From positions 8,556,001-8,620,000 of the forward strand of contig NC_026657.2 in NCBI RefSeq assembly GCF_000004075.3: a stretch of 64,000 nt of DNA. Direction: 5' to 3'. The stretch is from Cucumis sativus. Taxonomy: Eukaryota; Streptophyta; Magnoliopsida; Cucurbitales; Cucurbitaceae. The translations under genes and the position numbers were made by a program. Positions 1 to 11,482 of the stretch are shown one piece after another (the stretch's first letter is position 1; each line of letters opens with the position of its first letter). Below the pieces are notes generated by a model. The model had not been told where the DNA came from. It made no database searches and saw nothing but the letters and a program-made list of their open reading frames with translations.

Positions 1-752
1 GACACTATATAATAAACATACTAAAAAAATGTAAAAAAATATTTTGACGTTTGTCTGATACTTCAATAACATTAACTAGCAATAAAGAAAGATCGACAGT
101 TTTCACATGATTTTTTGTAAGGTAAATACGTAGATTTAAAAATTGCATAAAAAAAAAGAGTAATATACCCATGACTTTGTTTTACCGGACACAACTACTC
201 TACAAAAACTAAAATTTACCTAAGTTAAAATATTATTTAATATATATTGTAGTATGAAACTTTAAAATTAATATTAAAGTACAAAAACCGAGAATGTGAA
301 GGAGTACGTGCTCCTTTAGCCCTTTAATAAATCCATCCGTTACTTTAAACGCGTATATTAAATTTAGTTAGAACTCTATTACATTTCTATGGTTACATTT
401 TAGAAATATATTTACTTATACACTAATATACGTTATGTGTTTATTATAATTTTTTTTATTTAAAACATATTTTAAATAAAAATATTTTTTTTAGAAAAAT
501 AACTATTTAATAAACTATTTACAATCAACAAAACCAGTGAAATACAAAAATAAAAAATTGTCTAAAATAAAAAATTTAACAAAATATCTATAACAAACAG
601 CAAAATTTTCATATTCTATCAATAATAGATGTTGATTTACACTCACATAGACCGTGATAAATATTTGTATGATTGATATTAAAATTTGTTAGCTAAATAT
701 TTTTTACCATTTTATAAAATATAGTTTTATCGGAGAAAAAGAGAGAATTTAA
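1..752. other. AT-rich intergenic DNA, left edge
   Basis: Very AT-rich sequence with many short A and T runs and no credible coding segment on either strand. Its right end should hold the promoter of the GluTR-binding protein gene: an inverted CCAAT box (ATTGG) lies at 766-770, just beyond. No transposon ends or tandem arrays seen. Confidence 0.6.
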
Positions 753-830
753 ATGTTCAATTCTGATTGGCCGAAGATCAGGTTTGACGTACAAGCCACA
801 ATACGCTACAACACAGCAGATCACAGCTCT

Positions 831-1013
831 ATGTTGTCGTCTTCGTCTTCCCCTTCTCGCTGTGTTTGCTTGTCTGGAGCTTCGTGTGTCGATCACAATC
901 CTCACAACCTTCTCTTTCGCACTGTTCATTCTCATCCTACTATCTGCGAGCTGAATTTCCTTATCCCTTTCAACGAATTCGAACAAAAGTATCTCAAATT
1001 CGTCAATTCTTAA
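831..1013 (+). other. Possible upstream ORF in GluTRBP leader
   Basis: An ATG at 831 opens a 60-codon frame that stops at 1013, 29 nt before the main start at 1043 and in a different frame. If transcription starts before 831 it would be a non-overlapping uORF. Its start, MLSSSSSPSR, is Ser-rich, but it cannot be spliced to the main frame by any site I can see. Translation is unproven. Confidence 0.3.
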
Positions 1014-1042
1014 ACTCTAGGGTGATTTTGGAGCATCATCAA

Positions 1043-4000
1043 ATGCATCTTCAAGCTCAAATTCTCACCAATCAGTTTGTACCTTCCATTGTTCCTTTAA
1101 AATCAACTTCGAAATCCCCATTCGCTCACCCAAAGGGATGCCGTTTCCGTGAAGTTTCGTATCGGGCTCTGAAATGTTCTGTTGCGACGATTTCCGAGTC
1201 GGCCCCGACGGAACTGCGGAATGTGAAGCCGTTTCCGGCTGAGGTTTCGAGGACGATCATGGAATTGTCTTCTGTTGGAACGCTTTCTTCTTTGAGCCAA
1301 GAGGGATGGCCTCTTGGTGTTGGCGTTCGTTTCGCTGTTGACCAAGATGGTACGCCTCTTTTGAGCTTGAATGAATCTTTGCCGGAGTTCTCTATCGATG
1401 GGAGGTCCAGCCTCCATGTTCAGGTTATTCATTCTATTGGGTTACTATTGATAATGTAAAATTTTGTGTGGATAGATACATCATATGTCAAGGCTCCAGT
1501 TGGGGTTTTGAGAAAATGAAAATGAAATCTCTGAAACTATATAAGTTGGCTTCGTTTGCTTTCGAATTCATGAGTTGAAAGTTGTCTATGCATTGAAGGA
1601 ATGTGTAGTATATGCTCTTATAGTCTAATACTGAACATTGAAATGTTTTCCAAACGATGTAAAACCGCTCATGTTTGCCATTTTTCTTTCGAGCAGTTGG
1701 AGCAGTGTGGATTGCGGACTCCTCAGTGTACAATTCAAGGAAGTATTGGCAAACCAGACAATAAAATGGCTTTGAAGGTACAAATATCTCAAATTGTAGG
1801 ATACAAATTCCTTTTAGCATTTTGGACCCTTCAATCCCAAGGGAGGAGTTTATTTCCGTGGAGCTATGCTCACTTTCAACATTATTTTAGCATTTTTGAG
1901 GAACCATTAATCGACCTATACGATTGTGCATTTAACAACAATTTATGCTTATGGTGGGAGAATACTTTTTATAATGTTCACATACTTTTATGCATAACTT
2001 GGTCCAACGCTCAAAGAGACCCGCAAATCTGATGCCTTTCTGGATCAATATAGGAACTTTACAAAATATAAAATTTGCAAAGAGGATGATATGTTGATTG
2101 CAAAATCTTTTCCAAAGTCCTAAAAAAGGTTGAGATGCCTTTTAACCTGTACATTTCTGAAGAAATCCTCTTCAGTGTTGTCGACTCCCTTACAGTGGGG
2201 TTGAATGGTAGCTGTTAAGCCTGTTATCCTGGGGTGCAAGGTTCAACTTCTCATTTCATACCTGTGGAATGCCTTCGGTGGAAGGTGAAAGAAACTAGAA
2301 TTGTGGAATCCAACTACAAGAAGGCATTTGTAGAAGTTGGATGCACTGTAGGAAGAACTTTTGTCATTCAAAAGGAGGTTGTTTTTGCTAAATTTACCTG
2401 AAAAAAGAGAAAGGAGGTCGCTTAACCAAAACTACCTATATATAAAAGGAGGTTTCTACTCAAAGTCAAGATATTTTCCTTTTTTTAGGAGCGAGGAAGG
2501 GTTGATCATTTAGGAAGTTGAAACACTGCTTTGAGAAGCCTCTAGAAGGCAGGATTGGAGACAGGCAATCTTAGAGAAATAATGGCTACTTAGTACGTGA
2601 CTTTGGAGTTATCCAAGAGTTGGAAAAACATCGAGAAATGAAGTGGTTACTAGCATTTATGGTAAGGAAGAAGTAGTGGTTCACAAAAGCTAGGAAATGC
2701 ATTTTTGTTTTTGTTTTTTTTTTTAAGCCTCCGGTGGAAAATTACAAAATTACTTGATCATATATTGACTTCTCAGTAATAGAGTTAGGAAATGATGAAT
2801 GGACTTCTTCCACTTGGAATCACATCTGGGTAGGAAAGCACTTGCTGTCTTGTGGCTTCCCTCGATGTTTTGTAGTGGCCTGGCCCAACCTGAAAATGTT
2901 TATACTCAGGGCCAATGCGAAGATAGTACCAAATGATGGAAGCTAGAGGAGGAAAACAAGAGAGAGGTTTGGTTCAAATTCTGTGTAATGGTCCATAGCC
3001 TGCTAGTTTGGAGACCAAAGGAGTTGGGGATTACATCTTTCAGTAAAATTGCGGGGAAACACAATGCTCAAAGAATCTAAAATTTCTGCCTATGGACCAT
3101 TGAGTCGTGTAGTAAATGTTGGTGATAGATTGCAACAGCCTGCCTGGTTCTGAATCGAAGCCATTGTGGTGTTATGCATGAAAGATGGGGTGGATCAAAC
3201 AAACTTTTCCTTCATTGTTCCACTGGCTCCTTCAAGCCACACATACACCCAAAATCTCATCTTCACTTGATATTCTCATCCCCTCTCATTCTGGAACTAT
3301 GAGATGTTGCAAGTGTTTTTCAAATTTTTGTTATCTTCTCATTAATGTACAAGTAATTTTGTAGCTTTTGGATTTTTATTCGAGCTACTATTCAATAACT
3401 TTCGAACGACGCATGCATTGATTATATTTATGGCATTGGAAACGTTATGTTATTGTTCAGTACTATCCTCATAGGATTGGATCAACTCTCTATTAAATGT
3501 TAAATGCCATGTTTTTCAGCGGCTTCATACTACATGGAGAAAGAGATTTGGAGAAGACATTAACGAAGATCTTCTATATATTGTTGCTGTGGAGAGGGTA
3601 CTTCAGATAGATGACTTTGGGGAGGTACAGACGCCATTTTCTGCACTTTTTTAAAATTAATTTATTTAAATGCAATGTCTAACCACTAATCATTGACACT
3701 AATCATTGACCAGTTTCAATGCAATAAAATGAAGATATGTTCGTTTGAATATTATTCTAACATTTTATACGATTTCAGGTTGGTGTTTGGGTAAACTCTT
3801 CAGATTATATAACTGCAAGCCCAGATCCTCTTCGAAATTGTGCTGAAAAGCTAGTGGACGACATAAACACAAACAACTCCGAAGATGTTAATCGATTTTG
3901 CAACATATATGCTGATTTGAACTTACAGGTTAGCATTGAACCTCATTTATCTATACAGTCGCTTCAGCATCTTATTTGATTCTAAACTTAGTAGGAGATT

Positions 4001-4952
4001 GGATTTAACTTTTAGTTTATTTCTTTTCTAGCCTACTAACAGCAGACGGAGCCTCCTTGATCTTTTTCTTTTATTCTTCTGAAATATTTATCATTCTACA
4101 AGGCTAGAGGAAAGGAAACCACGCCTAATAGAACCAACGTCATCTGTTCCACCCGTCCCCTCTAATAGAGTTGACCCCCTCTTCAATCACATCAAACTGC
4201 AGCTCAGCAACTTCTGATTTCTATAATTTTGCATCTCAATACATTAGCTCTATATCTTGAAACCTGACATTCTTATAAGCTGATAACTTTTTGTATAATA
4301 TGGATACAATCCGAACCTTGAAGTAAAACAAATCAGACTTTATAAATCGACTTGCTCAGTTTTGTCGAATATCGTTTTCGAGGAATCTTTATTGGTGAAT
4401 GTTGAAATGATGGAGTATATGTTTGAATCTACTGTGGGATAGAACTTAGAAGTTGGATTTGAACATTGCTTCATTTCTGAGGCGTAAAAGGGTTTTTATG
4501 ATGTATTAAAAACTTAAAATGATACATTTATTGAGACTCTTTTCGTGGTCATGTTTTGTTATTCCATTATTTCATTTCTTTAAAAAGAGTTTGTTTCCTA
4601 TAAAAAAAAGTTACATGTATTGAGAATCTGAGATATCTTCTCAAATATCTCAATATTCTCTCTCACCTCTTGTGCCATTCTCACTCTTCTTCGTTTTGCT
4701 TGACAGTTTACAGAAGCAAAACTGATCTGGGTAGATCGGTTAGGCTTCGACGTTCGCATATTCTCTCCTCAAAATGGGATATTTGAAATCCGAATTCCGT
4801 TTCCTAGAGAAGTTACAGATGAGAAAGGTGCGAAGTCAACATTTAATGGCATGTCCCAACAAGCTTGGGAGGTGGAAAAGAATTTCGTGGCTCCAGATTT
4901 TGAGAGAGTGAAGCAATTCAAGATGATAAAATCATTGCATAGTGTAGAGTAA
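1043..4952 (+). CDS. GLUTRBP: Glutamyl-tRNA reductase-binding protein, chloroplastic
   Basis: Five coding exons: 1043-1423, 1697-1777, 3520-3624, 3779-3928, 4707-4952, all joined in phase 0, giving 320 residues. Recognised as the plant GluTR-binding protein (Arabidopsis At3g21200, also PGR7), a flavin-reductase-like split-barrel protein that binds glutamyl-tRNA reductase and holds part of it at the thylakoid, tuning ALA synthesis for haem and chlorophyll. The N-terminal 50 or so residues are Ser/Lys/Arg-rich with few acids, as in a plastid transit peptide. The core follows: motifs GTLSSLSQEGWPLGVGVRFAVD (first exon), GVWVNSSDY (exon 4) and LIWVDRLGFDVRIFSP (exon 5). ATG 1043 is the first in-frame Met; the open frame upstream has none. 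Intron 2 is long (1.74 kb). Confidence 0.88.
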
Positions 4953-5650
4953 AACTTTTATCATTTATGAAAGAGCTTGAGTGTTGCTTTAAGGTGTGAG
5001 AATGAGAAGTTTAGTTATAAGGTATGAGAATGAGAAGCTTAGTTATGTCATAACCCAGGGTAGAACTGAATGAATATTCTTGTTTCTTATATTCAATTTT
5101 TCTTAGCAATATATTTGAGGTTTGAAATGTGATTTTAACGGTCTCTAAGCTCGTTTGACAAATTTTACTCAGCAAACGTGACAAATTTTAAATTACTTTA
5201 CTAGAGTCTTTATCGTGGCTCTATAGAAACCTAAAAATCTCGTCGACTTTTTTTTCAATAACAAATGTGGTTAAATTTTGGTCAATAAAAAACAAAACCT
5301 GTTTGTATACCATTTTGTAACATTGGTATGAGAGGAATTTACTAAATTGAATGCTTACAATAAAACCTACGAAAACCTAAATTAATTTTATTCGATTTTA
5401 TTTATTAGCCATAGTAGATAATTTAAATTAATTTTAAACAATAAAAAATCAATGGTTGGATTGAATTAGGTTGAACACTTGATCGAGTGTTTTCGAGTTA
5501 ATCCTAAAAATTAACTCCAAACGAACTCAGGCAGAAAAGGGCTAATTATAATTAGCACATAGGGCTAAATTTTAAATTTATCAAAATTGTAGGATCAAAT
5601 ATACAATTTAACAAAGGAAAAGAAAATAAAATAATGAAACAGAAAAAATC
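4953..5650. other. 3' end of GluTRBP and promoter of next gene
   Basis: Contains the presumed 3' UTR of the GluTR-binding protein gene (a near-direct repeat of about 25 nt around 4995-5040 reading GGT(G/A)TGAGAATGAGAAG) and then AT-rich DNA leading to the leader exon of the RNA-binding protein gene. No genes seen. Confidence 0.5.
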
Positions 5651-5654
5651 GGGG

Positions 5655-6233
5655 GTTCAAAGAAGCAACTCCACTTGTTCTCCTCGTTCCTTCCACTCAA
5701 TCGCGCGCCCTATCTCATCGCCGTCGCCGAAATAGGTACGTTTTCCTTCCACATTCTTCATCGATTGCGCGCGGTTGGCTTTTGCTTCGTCGGACTCCCT
5801 CCAGATCTAGGGTTTGCTCTCTTTGCCGATCTGTTTACTTTTTGGTTCCTGGGAAATTAAGGGATTACTCTATCATCTGCTGTTCTTTAATTTTCCTGGA
5901 AACTACAAGGATTAATCTTCGTTTTTATGTTCTGTGTTCGCCCTAACAACTATCAGGAAATTACTGGCGGAACTCAATCTTCTTCAAACGAGCGAGGAAT
6001 TTCTTGTTGGGAATTGGGTATTTGAACGTTTGAGATTTTATACACATTGATTTGTTTGGGTAAAGTTTGGTGTGTTGTTATTGGAATTTCTTCCATCTAT
6101 CCAAGGTATTAGAATGGTGGTGTGAATTTTGATGTCGTGGAGGCCTTGGTGGGTTGATTTGATTTAGTTTTTCTTTTGGGGGGGAATTTAAGGGTTTAAT
6201 ATCTGCGCAAACCTAATAATCGAGGAGAATTAG
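5655..6233 (+). other. 5' UTR exon and leader intron of the SR/RRM gene
   Basis: A pyrimidine-rich leader ends at donor AATAG/GTACG (exon end 5735). The matching acceptor GAATTAG/GT lies at 6232-6233, six bases before the ATG at 6239. The 498-nt leader intron is T-rich. Leader introns of this kind are common in plant SR-protein genes and often raise expression; that role is inferred here. Confidence 0.55.
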
Positions 6234-6238
6234 GTTTG

Positions 6239-9200
6239 ATGGCTGATCGTAATTTGGTTGTCGCAAAACCAATCTGGATGAAGCAGGCTGAAGAGGCTAA
6301 ACTTAAGAGCGAAGCTGAGAAAGATGCAGCGGCTAAAGCTGCTTTCGAAGCTACTTTTAAAGGCGTAGATAAGATTCCTGCAAAAGAAGCAGCATCCTCA
6401 GATAGTGATTTTGAAGATAATGAGGATTTGGAACGCAAGCCAATTGGGCCTGTGGACCCTGCTAGATGCACAGCAGCTGGAGCAGGCATAGCTGGTGGTG
6501 CCGCGTGTGTGCCAGCATCCTTTACTGTGGTAACCAAGGATGTCGATGGAAGGAAAGTTCCCCATGGTGGTGCACTAATTAAAGTAAAGGTGGCTCCTGG
6601 CGTAGGTGTTGGTGGAACCGAGCAAGATGGCATTGTGAAGGATATGAATGATGGTACATATACGATCACTTATGTGGTGCCAAAAAGAGGAAATTACATG
6701 GTTAATATTGAGTGCAACGGAAGACCCATCATGGGTAGTCCATTCCCAGTGTTCTTTAGTGCAGGTACTCGATTGCAGTTTTATTGTCTCTAGTGGTTTA
6801 AAGTTTGATTAATCTATTGAGTGCATAGAATACCTTAAGTCCTGAATGTTTCGTGCGATAGTTAGAATTAACTAGGATAGTTTGATGATACAAACTTATT
6901 GTATGATTATGCCTCCTCAATCCCCTGCCCCGTAGTTGTTGTATGATTATGCTTCATGAATATGAATGAAGGAGTTGGAGAAGAAAGATAATGCATGTGA
7001 ATGCCAATAGAGGGAAAAGAGAAGCTTCTAACTCTGTTAATTGGAATGGATGGGCTGACTGGGGAACCAGGTGGGTGGGCGGTGTGGCAATGCTCTTTCC
7101 CTTCTTTTCATGTGATTTTTGTCATAGTTCTTTAGATTTATGGATCTGAAAGTGAAATTAAAATGTACAGGGGGAAGGGGAAAATAAATAGTTGGTATGA
7201 ATACTTATTAGATGTTGATAACTTATTTCCTAGGATTTCTTGCTTTGCTCTCCCTCATTTCTAATCGAATCATCCGTTCTATCCACTTTGCAATGCAATG
7301 TTATCTGATGATTTGGCAATTTGTTCTACGTCACCAACCAGGGACAAGTTCAGGTGGACTCCTGGGATTAGCTCCGGCATCCTCATTTCCAAATTTGGTG
7401 AATCAAAATATGCCCAATATGCCTAATTACTCCGGGTCTGTTTCGGGAGCATTTCCTGGGCTGATGGGAATGATTCCTGGCATTGTAGCTGGTGCTTCTG
7501 GTGGTGCTATCTTGCCTGGAATTGGAGCATCTCTTGGAGAAGTATGTCGAGAATACCTTAATGGTCAGTGCGCGAAAACAGATTGCAAGTTAAATCATCC
7601 ACCTCACAATTTGCTCATGACTGCAATAGCTGCAACAACCAGTATGGGAACTATCAGTCAAGTGCCTATGGCCCCTTCTGCTGCTGCTATGGCAGCTGCT
7701 CAGGCTATTGTTGCTGCCCAAGCCCTTCAAGCCCATGCTGCTCAAGTGCAAGCTCAGCAAGCTCAGTCTGCAAAAGACTCTTCTGGTATTCTTAGTTTTG
7801 GGATAATTTATGCTTCTTTTTTTATTTTGGTTCCCTTGTGTACTGTCATTAACTTGTAGACTGCTAATCTATATATTTTTTCCCTAATGAGCTTCTGGTT
7901 ATTTATTGATGTTTCTCTGGCAAGGTTCATCTGACAAATCTGGAAAGGCTGCTGATGCACTGAAGAGAACACTGCAAGTTAGCAATCTTAGCCCACTTCT
8001 CACCGTGGAACAACTGAAGCAGCTTTTTAGTTTTTGTGGAACTGTTGTTGAATGTACCATTACTGATTCAAAGCATTTTGCTTACATAGAATACTCAAAG
8101 CCCGAAGAAGCTACTGCAGCTTTGGCATTGAACAATATGGATGTTGGAGGTCGACCTTTAAATGTAGAGATGGCAAAGTCACTTCCACAGAAACCAGCTG
8201 CCGCGAACCCTTCACTTGCTTCATCTTCTCTGCCCATGATGATGCAGCAAGCTGTAGCCATGCAACAAATGCAATTCCAGCAGGCTTTGTTGATGCAGCA
8301 AACTATGACAGCTCAGCAGGCTGCTAATCGTGCAGCAACTATGAAGTCTGCAACAGAGTTGGCAGCAGCTAGAGCAGCAGAAATAAGCAAAAAACTTAAA
8401 GTTGATGGAATTGGGAATGAAGAAACTGAGACAAAAGAAAAATCAAGGTATGCTGTACTGAGATCCCTAATCCTTCACCCTCAGCTATAAATAAAATAAT
8501 TAGCTAATTCCCTGCCTCTAGCTATAAAATAAAATAGGACAAAGGACCTCAGGGTTCTTGAGTAAATTCAAGAGTCTTGAATTTGCAAGCAATGAGCATT
8601 GGTGGCTTAGCTTAATTCATTCCTTTATTGAATAATACCAACCCCATTATTCTTTTGAAATATACCACAAATGCATTTTATCTTCTCTTTTCACCACATG
8701 TTTGATTTGGTAGGAAGGAAACTGCTCATGAACTTGTATGTATTTTTCTTGAGTTGTATGTCATGTGTATAAAGTCCAGGTTCTATCCTCTTTGAATTTA
8801 GTTTGTTTCATCTTAACAGGTATAACTTTGATTTTCCCCTTTTATTTGTAGATCGCCTTCCTTGCCCAGGGAGAGGTCAAAATCCAAATCAAAATCACCT
8901 ATCAAGTACCGAAGCAGGCGGAGGTCTCCAACTTATTCACCTCCGTATCGTCACTCAAGAGATCATAGATCTAGATCACCAGTGAGATCTCGCCACTATT
9001 CTAGGTACGAAGACGATAGGAGGGGTTATAGAGAATCGAGAGAAGCGAGTGAAAGATCTAGAAGGCGTGATCTAGATAGATCAAGAAGTCGTCGTTCACC
9101 CATCTCAAGGAAAAATAGAAGTAGAAGCATAAGTCCTCGCAGAAGAAAATCATACAGAGCAGGTTCTGATTCTCCTAGTCACCAACGGGAGCGTTCACCA

Positions 9201-10366
9201 CAAAGAGGTAGGAAATCAGATCATTCTGATTTAAGGTCACCTATTCGCCATCATGGGAAAAGCAGATCATCCCCAAGAAAGGATGACAGTGACAAACTAA
9301 AACATAGAAGACGGTCAAGGTCTAAATCTGTCGAGACGAAGCATCATTCTGATGAAAAAATTAATGAAATGCAACATGGAAAATTGAAAAATCGGGAAAG
9401 AAGGCGATCAAGATCTGCTTCTCTGGAAGACAAGCATAGTAAAAGAAGACCCTCGCCTAGAAGCCTGGACAAAAACATTTCTAAACATAGAAGGCGTTCT
9501 AGATCAAACTCTAGGGAAAAGGTTGATGATAAATATCATGGTAGAAGGCGTTCGCGGTCAAGTTCTTCAGATAGCAAACATCTCCCTGATAGTAAGGTGG
9601 ATAGCACTAGATATGAAAAACTGAAAAATCGTAGCAGAAGAAGATCCAGGTCAAAGTCTGTAGATGGTAAGCATCGCAGGAGGGAGAAATCAGATAGAAG
9701 CAGAGACAAAAGGTTGAGGCATCGTGATAGAAGGTCATCCAGATCTATATCTCCTGAGGCTGGACATCAACGAGTGACCAGGCTGTCTCCTACCAGTTCT
9801 GATGAAACCAAATCAAAACGTAGAAGGAGATCACTCTCTCCTGAAGATAAGCCTAGTGATATAGATAATGGATGCATAGCTGAAAATCCAAAGAATCTTG
9901 GGAGACAGCAGTCTAGATCAAATTCAATTTCAGGAGAAAATGGTGAAAGTAATTTATCTCCAAGTACAGAGGAAAATGAATTTAAACATGGTGAGCAGTC
10001 AATACTAGAACCTCTAGGAGGTAAGTACAATTAAATTAAAGGATCTAATATATCAAAATGTGGATGAACAATTAAATAGTTATGAACATATAAACATTGA
10101 TGAATATAGATTAATGTTTTCAGGGCATGGATCTAGTCTCTCAAAGGTTATAGAAGATATACCAGGAGATGATAAGGGTAGAGAAGGGTTAACTTCCCAA
10201 TATTCTAATGTTGAGGAACCAAACAAAACCGAAGTGGCTGGTGTTGAGCAAGTTGATTTAGCTGGTAAGATCAGCAAATGCGTTTCTTTTGGATTTCCCT
10301 TTCCTGATTGCAATGATATTTACGCAAATAGGTTCTTGGGTGTTAACACAGGAAGTTAGAGTTTAA
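6239..10366 (+). CDS. IRR: SR-rich RNA-binding protein with filamin, CCCH and RRM domains (IRR-like)
   Basis: Exons 6239-6764, 7342-7785, 7925-8447, 8852-10020, 10124-10264 and 10332-10366 give 945 residues. Order: acidic/Ala-rich N-terminus; filamin-type Ig repeat about 80-175 (DGTYTITYVVPKRGNYMVNI); MBNL-like CCCH finger C244-X7-C252-X4-C257-X3-H261; Met/Gln-rich linkers; RRM about 338-408 with RNP2 LQVSNL and RNP1 KHFAYIEY; long RS domain from about 498 to 885. This matches Arabidopsis At3g23900 (IRR, about 990 residues), a nuclear factor that affects splicing of defence transcripts; symbol assigned by architecture and memory. The RS exon has several copies of an RRRSRSKS-containing unit. 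The end is uncertain: if the 67-nt last intron (10265-10331) is retained, the frame stops at 10359 instead (965 residues). Confidence 0.85.
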
Positions 10367-11404
10367 TGGAGGTTGTAATTTTGCAAGTTCTCCTTGGATA
10401 ATGCTGACAGAAGAGGCTCAATATCACCTTAATACAGATGCAATTTCTGGTGATTGACGTTCAGGAGATGAAGTTACATTCAAAATTTGTCATGGAAATG
10501 CTTTACTGTAACTCATGAATCACATGATTAGAAGACTGTTGCGGACTTGAATACCTTGATAACCTAGGACAAATTTCAGGCTGGCTTGTTGGCGCATTCA
10601 AGGGCACCCATTGCTTCATTTGAGAAAGGACTACTTGATTGAAGATTTGTTTCCATTTCTTTGGGTGCTCAGAAAATTCTGATTTTTAGTTTTCATCCAG
10701 CTCTTTTGTCTTTGGTTATCTTTTGCAGGTTGGCAGGCTATAGTCTCTTAGACTCTTTCAGTTGATGTTGGTCTGCTTTAAGCGTTTGAAGTATTGCTGT
10801 CCTTTTGTCTACGAGACAAGACACCCTGAATCTGTATCGAGCTTCTTTTACTACTTGATGTATGTTTAACTATGACCTTCTTTTACATGGTGAATTTTCG
10901 ATAGAATTGTCTATTTGAACGAGAATTGTTAACTTAGGAATCAAAGTATGTTGGTATTTTCTCTTTTATATTTTGTTTTTTGTTTTTGGGTGCTGAAAGG
11001 CTAACCATGGTTGGGACTAAAGAGTTGATCTCATTTTGAGTTCCAAGTTAATATTTCCTAGGGTTCCTCCTATACACAATCAAAATACCTCTTGTTTTAG
11101 GCTAGAATTTTTAGTGCTCACACTAGAAGTTCTTTTGATGTAGCCGCTGCATGGGTTTCATTTTAATATCCATTTGAATGGGCGTTGGACCTGTTCTATC
11201 CAATATACATGCAGGTTATTCGGGGTGATTGTCATTGGAGGTTTGTCAGGGTTGATTTTCTCTTGTTTACACGAAGGTATGCTTTTGCAGTGGGAAGTTA
11301 TTAACAGCAACCTTCCATTTAACTCCTGGATCATTTACACGATGATTAGTATATTTTGGAACATTATTCTTTTTTTTACGCAGTACAATTTGCTCTGGTG
11401 CTGT

Positions 11405-11482
11405 TGTCTTCTTCCCTCATATCTCTTCTTTCTTCTTTCTTTTTTTTTTTTTCCTTTTTTTCCTCTTTCCTCTTTTCCTCCA
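11405..11482 (+). repeat. Polypyrimidine (C/T) tract
   Basis: Nearly uninterrupted C/T run containing a stretch of 14 T. Low-complexity sequence; it creates spurious open frames on both strands. Confidence 0.8.

Noticed and set aside
866-1042. N-terminal extension of the GluTR-binding protein
   Set aside because: The frame is open upstream to 866 but contains no ATG before 1043; the first codon at 866 is TTG.
1778-3519. Possible retroelement or hidden gene in GluTRBP intron 2
   Set aside because: The intron is long and less AT-rich than others, but translations are broken by stops and no reverse transcriptase or other motif could be supported.
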